64,000 bases of DNA, taken from NCBI GenBank assembly GCA_035299085.1, contig DATGXG010000033.1, positions 124,001 to 188,000 of the forward strand, read 5' to 3'. Source of the stretch: Bacteroidales bacterium. GTDB lineage: Bacteria > Bacteroidota > Bacteroidia > Bacteroidales > UBA10428. Below the pieces are notes generated by a model. That model was not told where the DNA came from and did no database searches. It was given only the letters and a program-made list of their open reading frames with translations. Position 1 is the first letter of the stretch, and every line of letters begins with the position of its first letter. Below are positions 62,103 to 64,000 of this stretch, in pieces. The position numbers were made by a program, and so were the translations under genes.

Positions 62103-64000
62103 TTACTTATTTAACAAATACAATTCCCATGTCGTATTACCACTATTTGCACCGCCATAACCTCCGCCGGCAAACGCTTTACCGTTTACACTAAAGGCAA
62201 ATCCCCTGTACCTTCTTTTATGGCCTATTGGGTAAAATGATTTCCAGTCATTGGAAACCGGATCATATTCCCAACATTCATCTGATTCCCAGTCACCTAC
62301 CGGAGATCCGTTAGTGATATAACCTTTATTATTGAGAACGAATGAACCTGTATAATGCCGGGCGTCCGGAAAGTCGGCTATCCTGATCCATTTGTCAGTT
62401 GAATATATGTATTTCCAGGCATCGTACATCCCGGTATTTCGCGCTCCACAGGTAAGATAAGCAATGTTGTCAATTACAAATGTCGAGGCTTCTGTTCTTG
62501 CCCAATGACTATCCGGGTCCAAATCACTGATTCTGGTCCATATGTTCAAACCGGGGTCATACTTGTAAAAGTCGTGCAACGCCAAATCGTTACTTAAATA
62601 GAAATCAGATCCGATACCCACATAAATGTCCCTGTTAACTGAAAAAGCAGAAGCTTCATCACGCCTTACAGCTGGGAAATCGGCTTTTTGAGTCCATGTA
62701 TCAGACAAAGGATCAAATTCCCAGAAATTATCTGTTTCAGTTGCGGTGTACACATATCCTTTTACACCATTGGTCGTGCAAATGCCCGTGTGCATTAAGT
62801 CAAACGGTATTGAATATTTTTTCCAGGTATAATCCTGTGTGTTAAACTTCCATAAATATTGCCTGTCTTCCAAAGGCTCATGCGGATGTGAAATAACATA
62901 GGCAGTGTTTCCTATTGTAAATGTTCCTACATCACCATAAAATGTAAAGGGTAAAGTATTTGAAATCATCAACCAGTTATCTTCAATACAAAAGTCCAAA
63001 CCTGAATCAACAATTGTATCGGCAACCTGGATTTTAACATGGGCATAGCCCCGGGGAAACGGGCCATAAGGTACCTTGATAATTATCGATTCGGTATTAA
63101 CGGATATAATCTCTGATTCAACATCCTCAATGAGAACTTTATTGTAATAGCGAACAGGGTTAAAAAATTTACCTTTCAGTTCAATTTCCGAATCGGAGAA
63201 AGAACATTCCGGAACTGCGCTGATTACTGGTGTTTTAAGCTTAAAAGGGGTTTCACTGGTTGTGCTTTGAAGCTGGGCAGTTACTTTTATCCTAGCAATA
63301 CTTTTATTTAAATTGTCTGGTACCAGAACTTTCAACTTTTCCCTCGAGGATGAGATAACTGCTGCAATGGTTGAACCTATCGAGACCTCGTTTCGTACAG
63401 CTACCTTATCGAAGTGTTGACCGGTTATGGTGATAGTATCCCTGAATGTTCCGGTAGGAGTGAATGATTCTATTACAGGCTTATATAACTGAAAAGATGC
63501 CGAGTCACTTTTATCAAATACCGTTACTTTCAGCTGGGGACGATAAGTCCTGCAGTCCTCCGGAATGATGCAGGTAATTAAGCTGTCGTTATAATTCAGA
63601 ACCTGAGCTCTTGCCCCCGAGAAATTTACCTGCATGTAATAGAAATAATTGTTTCTCCCGAAATTTTTACCAAATATTTCTACAGTGTCCGCTATATGAG
63701 CTATTTCAGGAATTACCTGAAGGATTTCAGGTGGTTTATTCCCGGTTGACAAAAACGCTTTGGTTTTGCCGAACATAATACTTCCATTCGTATAAATATA
63801 TGCTTTAAAAAAATATACGGCATCCGGCTCCAGGCCTGAATTGATTGCGGCATGAAAAGAGCCCGACCCGGCTTTTTCATTAAAGGATATTATTTCTGTC
63901 TCGTATTTTGAAAAAAGACTGTCCCGGGAATAATAAAAGCCATATTCTATTATCGAGGAGGCTCCCTGCAATTCTCCATTCAGGATAACACCGCCATCAT
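62103..64000 (-). CDS. IPT/TIG and Kelch-repeat surface protein (N-terminus beyond window edge)
   Basis: The frame is open to the right edge, so the N-terminus is missing and about 631 codons are visible. The visible start is FN3-like (IIEYGFYYS near 17). At least three IPT/TIG domains follow (VIPEIAHIADTVEIFGKNF; FTPTGTFRDTITITGQHF; VPECSFSDSEIELKGKFF). The C-terminal half is a Kelch propeller of five to six blades with repeated W-x-K-x-x-x-F-x-x-x-R units (WTQKADFPAVRRDE, WIRIADFPDARHYTG). Such proteins are secreted and bind glycans or proteins. No T9SS tail is seen at the C-terminus, which ends WELYLLNK. Confidence 0.8.
   Translation of the reverse strand, partial: DGGVILNGELQGASSIIEYGFYYSRDSLFSKYETEIISFNEKAGSGSFHAAINSGLEPDAVYFFKAYIYTNGSIMFGKTKAFLSTGNKPPEILQVIPEIAHIADTVEIFGKNFGRNNYFYYMQVNFSGARAQVLNYNDSLITCIIPEDCRTYRPQLKVTVFDKSDSASFQLYKPVIESFTPTGTFRDTITITGQHFDKVAVRNEVSIGSTIAAVISSSREKLKVLVPDNLNKSIARIKVTAQLQSTTSETPFKLKTPVISAVPECSFSDSEIELKGKFFNPVRYYNKVLIEDVESEIISVNTESIIIKVPYGPFPRGYAHVKIQVADTIVDSGLDFCIEDNWLMISNTLPFTFYGDVGTFTIGNTAYVISHPHEPLEDRQYLWKFNTQDYTWKKYSIPFDLMHTGICTTNGVKGYVYTATETDNFWEFDPLSDTWTQKADFPAVRRDEASAFSVNRDIYVGIGSDFYLSNDLALHDFYKYDPGLNIWTRISDLDPDSHWARTEASTFVIDNIAYLTCGARNTGMYDAWKYIYSTDKWIRIADFPDARHYTGSFVLNNKGYITNGSPVGDWESDECWEYDPVSNDWKSFYPIGHKRRYRGFAFSVNGKAFAGGGYGGANSGNTTWELYLLNK

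Overview
The window comes from a Bacteroidota chromosome, most likely an environmental Bacteroidales/Marinilabiliales-type organism. The signs are type IX secretion (T9SS) C-terminal domains, Bacteroidetes-type tyrosine recombinases, -7 promoter boxes of the form TAnnTTTG, a LytTR regulator, a DUF4386 protein and a SpvB/RHS protein with a T9SS/S74 companion set. No sequence search was possible; family names rest on motif recognition.

Layout. (1) 1-2863 is host backbone, all on the minus strand: a secreted protein cut by the window edge, a LytTR response regulator, TrmH and HU. (2) tRNA-Ser(UGA) at 2864-2955 is followed at once by a tyrosine integrase. A 14-bp copy of the tRNA 3' end recurs at 60707-60720, so about 57.7 kb (2956-60720) reads as one composite genomic island at this tRNA. 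(3) 60721-64000 is host backbone again: a complex nested palindrome, tandem repeats, a DUF4386 membrane protein and an IPT/Kelch protein cut by the edge. A palindromic 17-mer occurs in both flanks (584-600 and 60982-60998) and I did not see it inside the island.

Island content, left to right. Integrase 1; a tRNA 3'-end fragment plus a second integrase carrying an in-frame amber codon; the 3' half of a restriction helicase-nuclease; a DUF2290/SF1-helicase pair; a membrane protein and an AbiV-like protein; a doubly frameshifted HTH gene; a RES-domain protein and a GIY-YIG-like protein; three small genes separated by integron attC-like sites (a cassette array with no integrase in view); a mobile-element core (excisionase, membrane/coiled-coil, zinc-finger and small TM proteins) with palindromic operators; a GloVer/T9SS protein; a resolvase-like protein; a patatin phospholipase followed by a trypsin-NUC nuclease fusion; an HTH regulator, phased 10-bp repeats and the intact paralogue of the broken HTH gene; two large hybrid histidine kinases flanking a cupin; decayed gene fragments; an FtsX/MacB permease; a lipoprotein; a two-gene unit made of a nucleoside-phosphorylase-like protein and a 1568-aa STAS/GHKL/PRTase/PRTase/GHKL protein; and an RHS toxin cluster with candidate immunity genes.

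How it fits together. The island looks like a defence and conflict cargo zone built by repeated integration. The right-hand modules (lipoprotein, PNP/PRTase pair, RHS cluster) each have a degenerate tRNA-3'-end-like repeat next to their 3' end. A bipartite motif (GTTACTTTTT, exactly 11 nt, GTATTAAAC; one base variant) occurs four times, twice directly upstream of island genes, and looks like an alternative sigma factor promoter. The strongest candidate for an undescribed system is the PNP/PRTase-GHKL pair at 45213-51277; the patatin/protease-nuclease pair is second.
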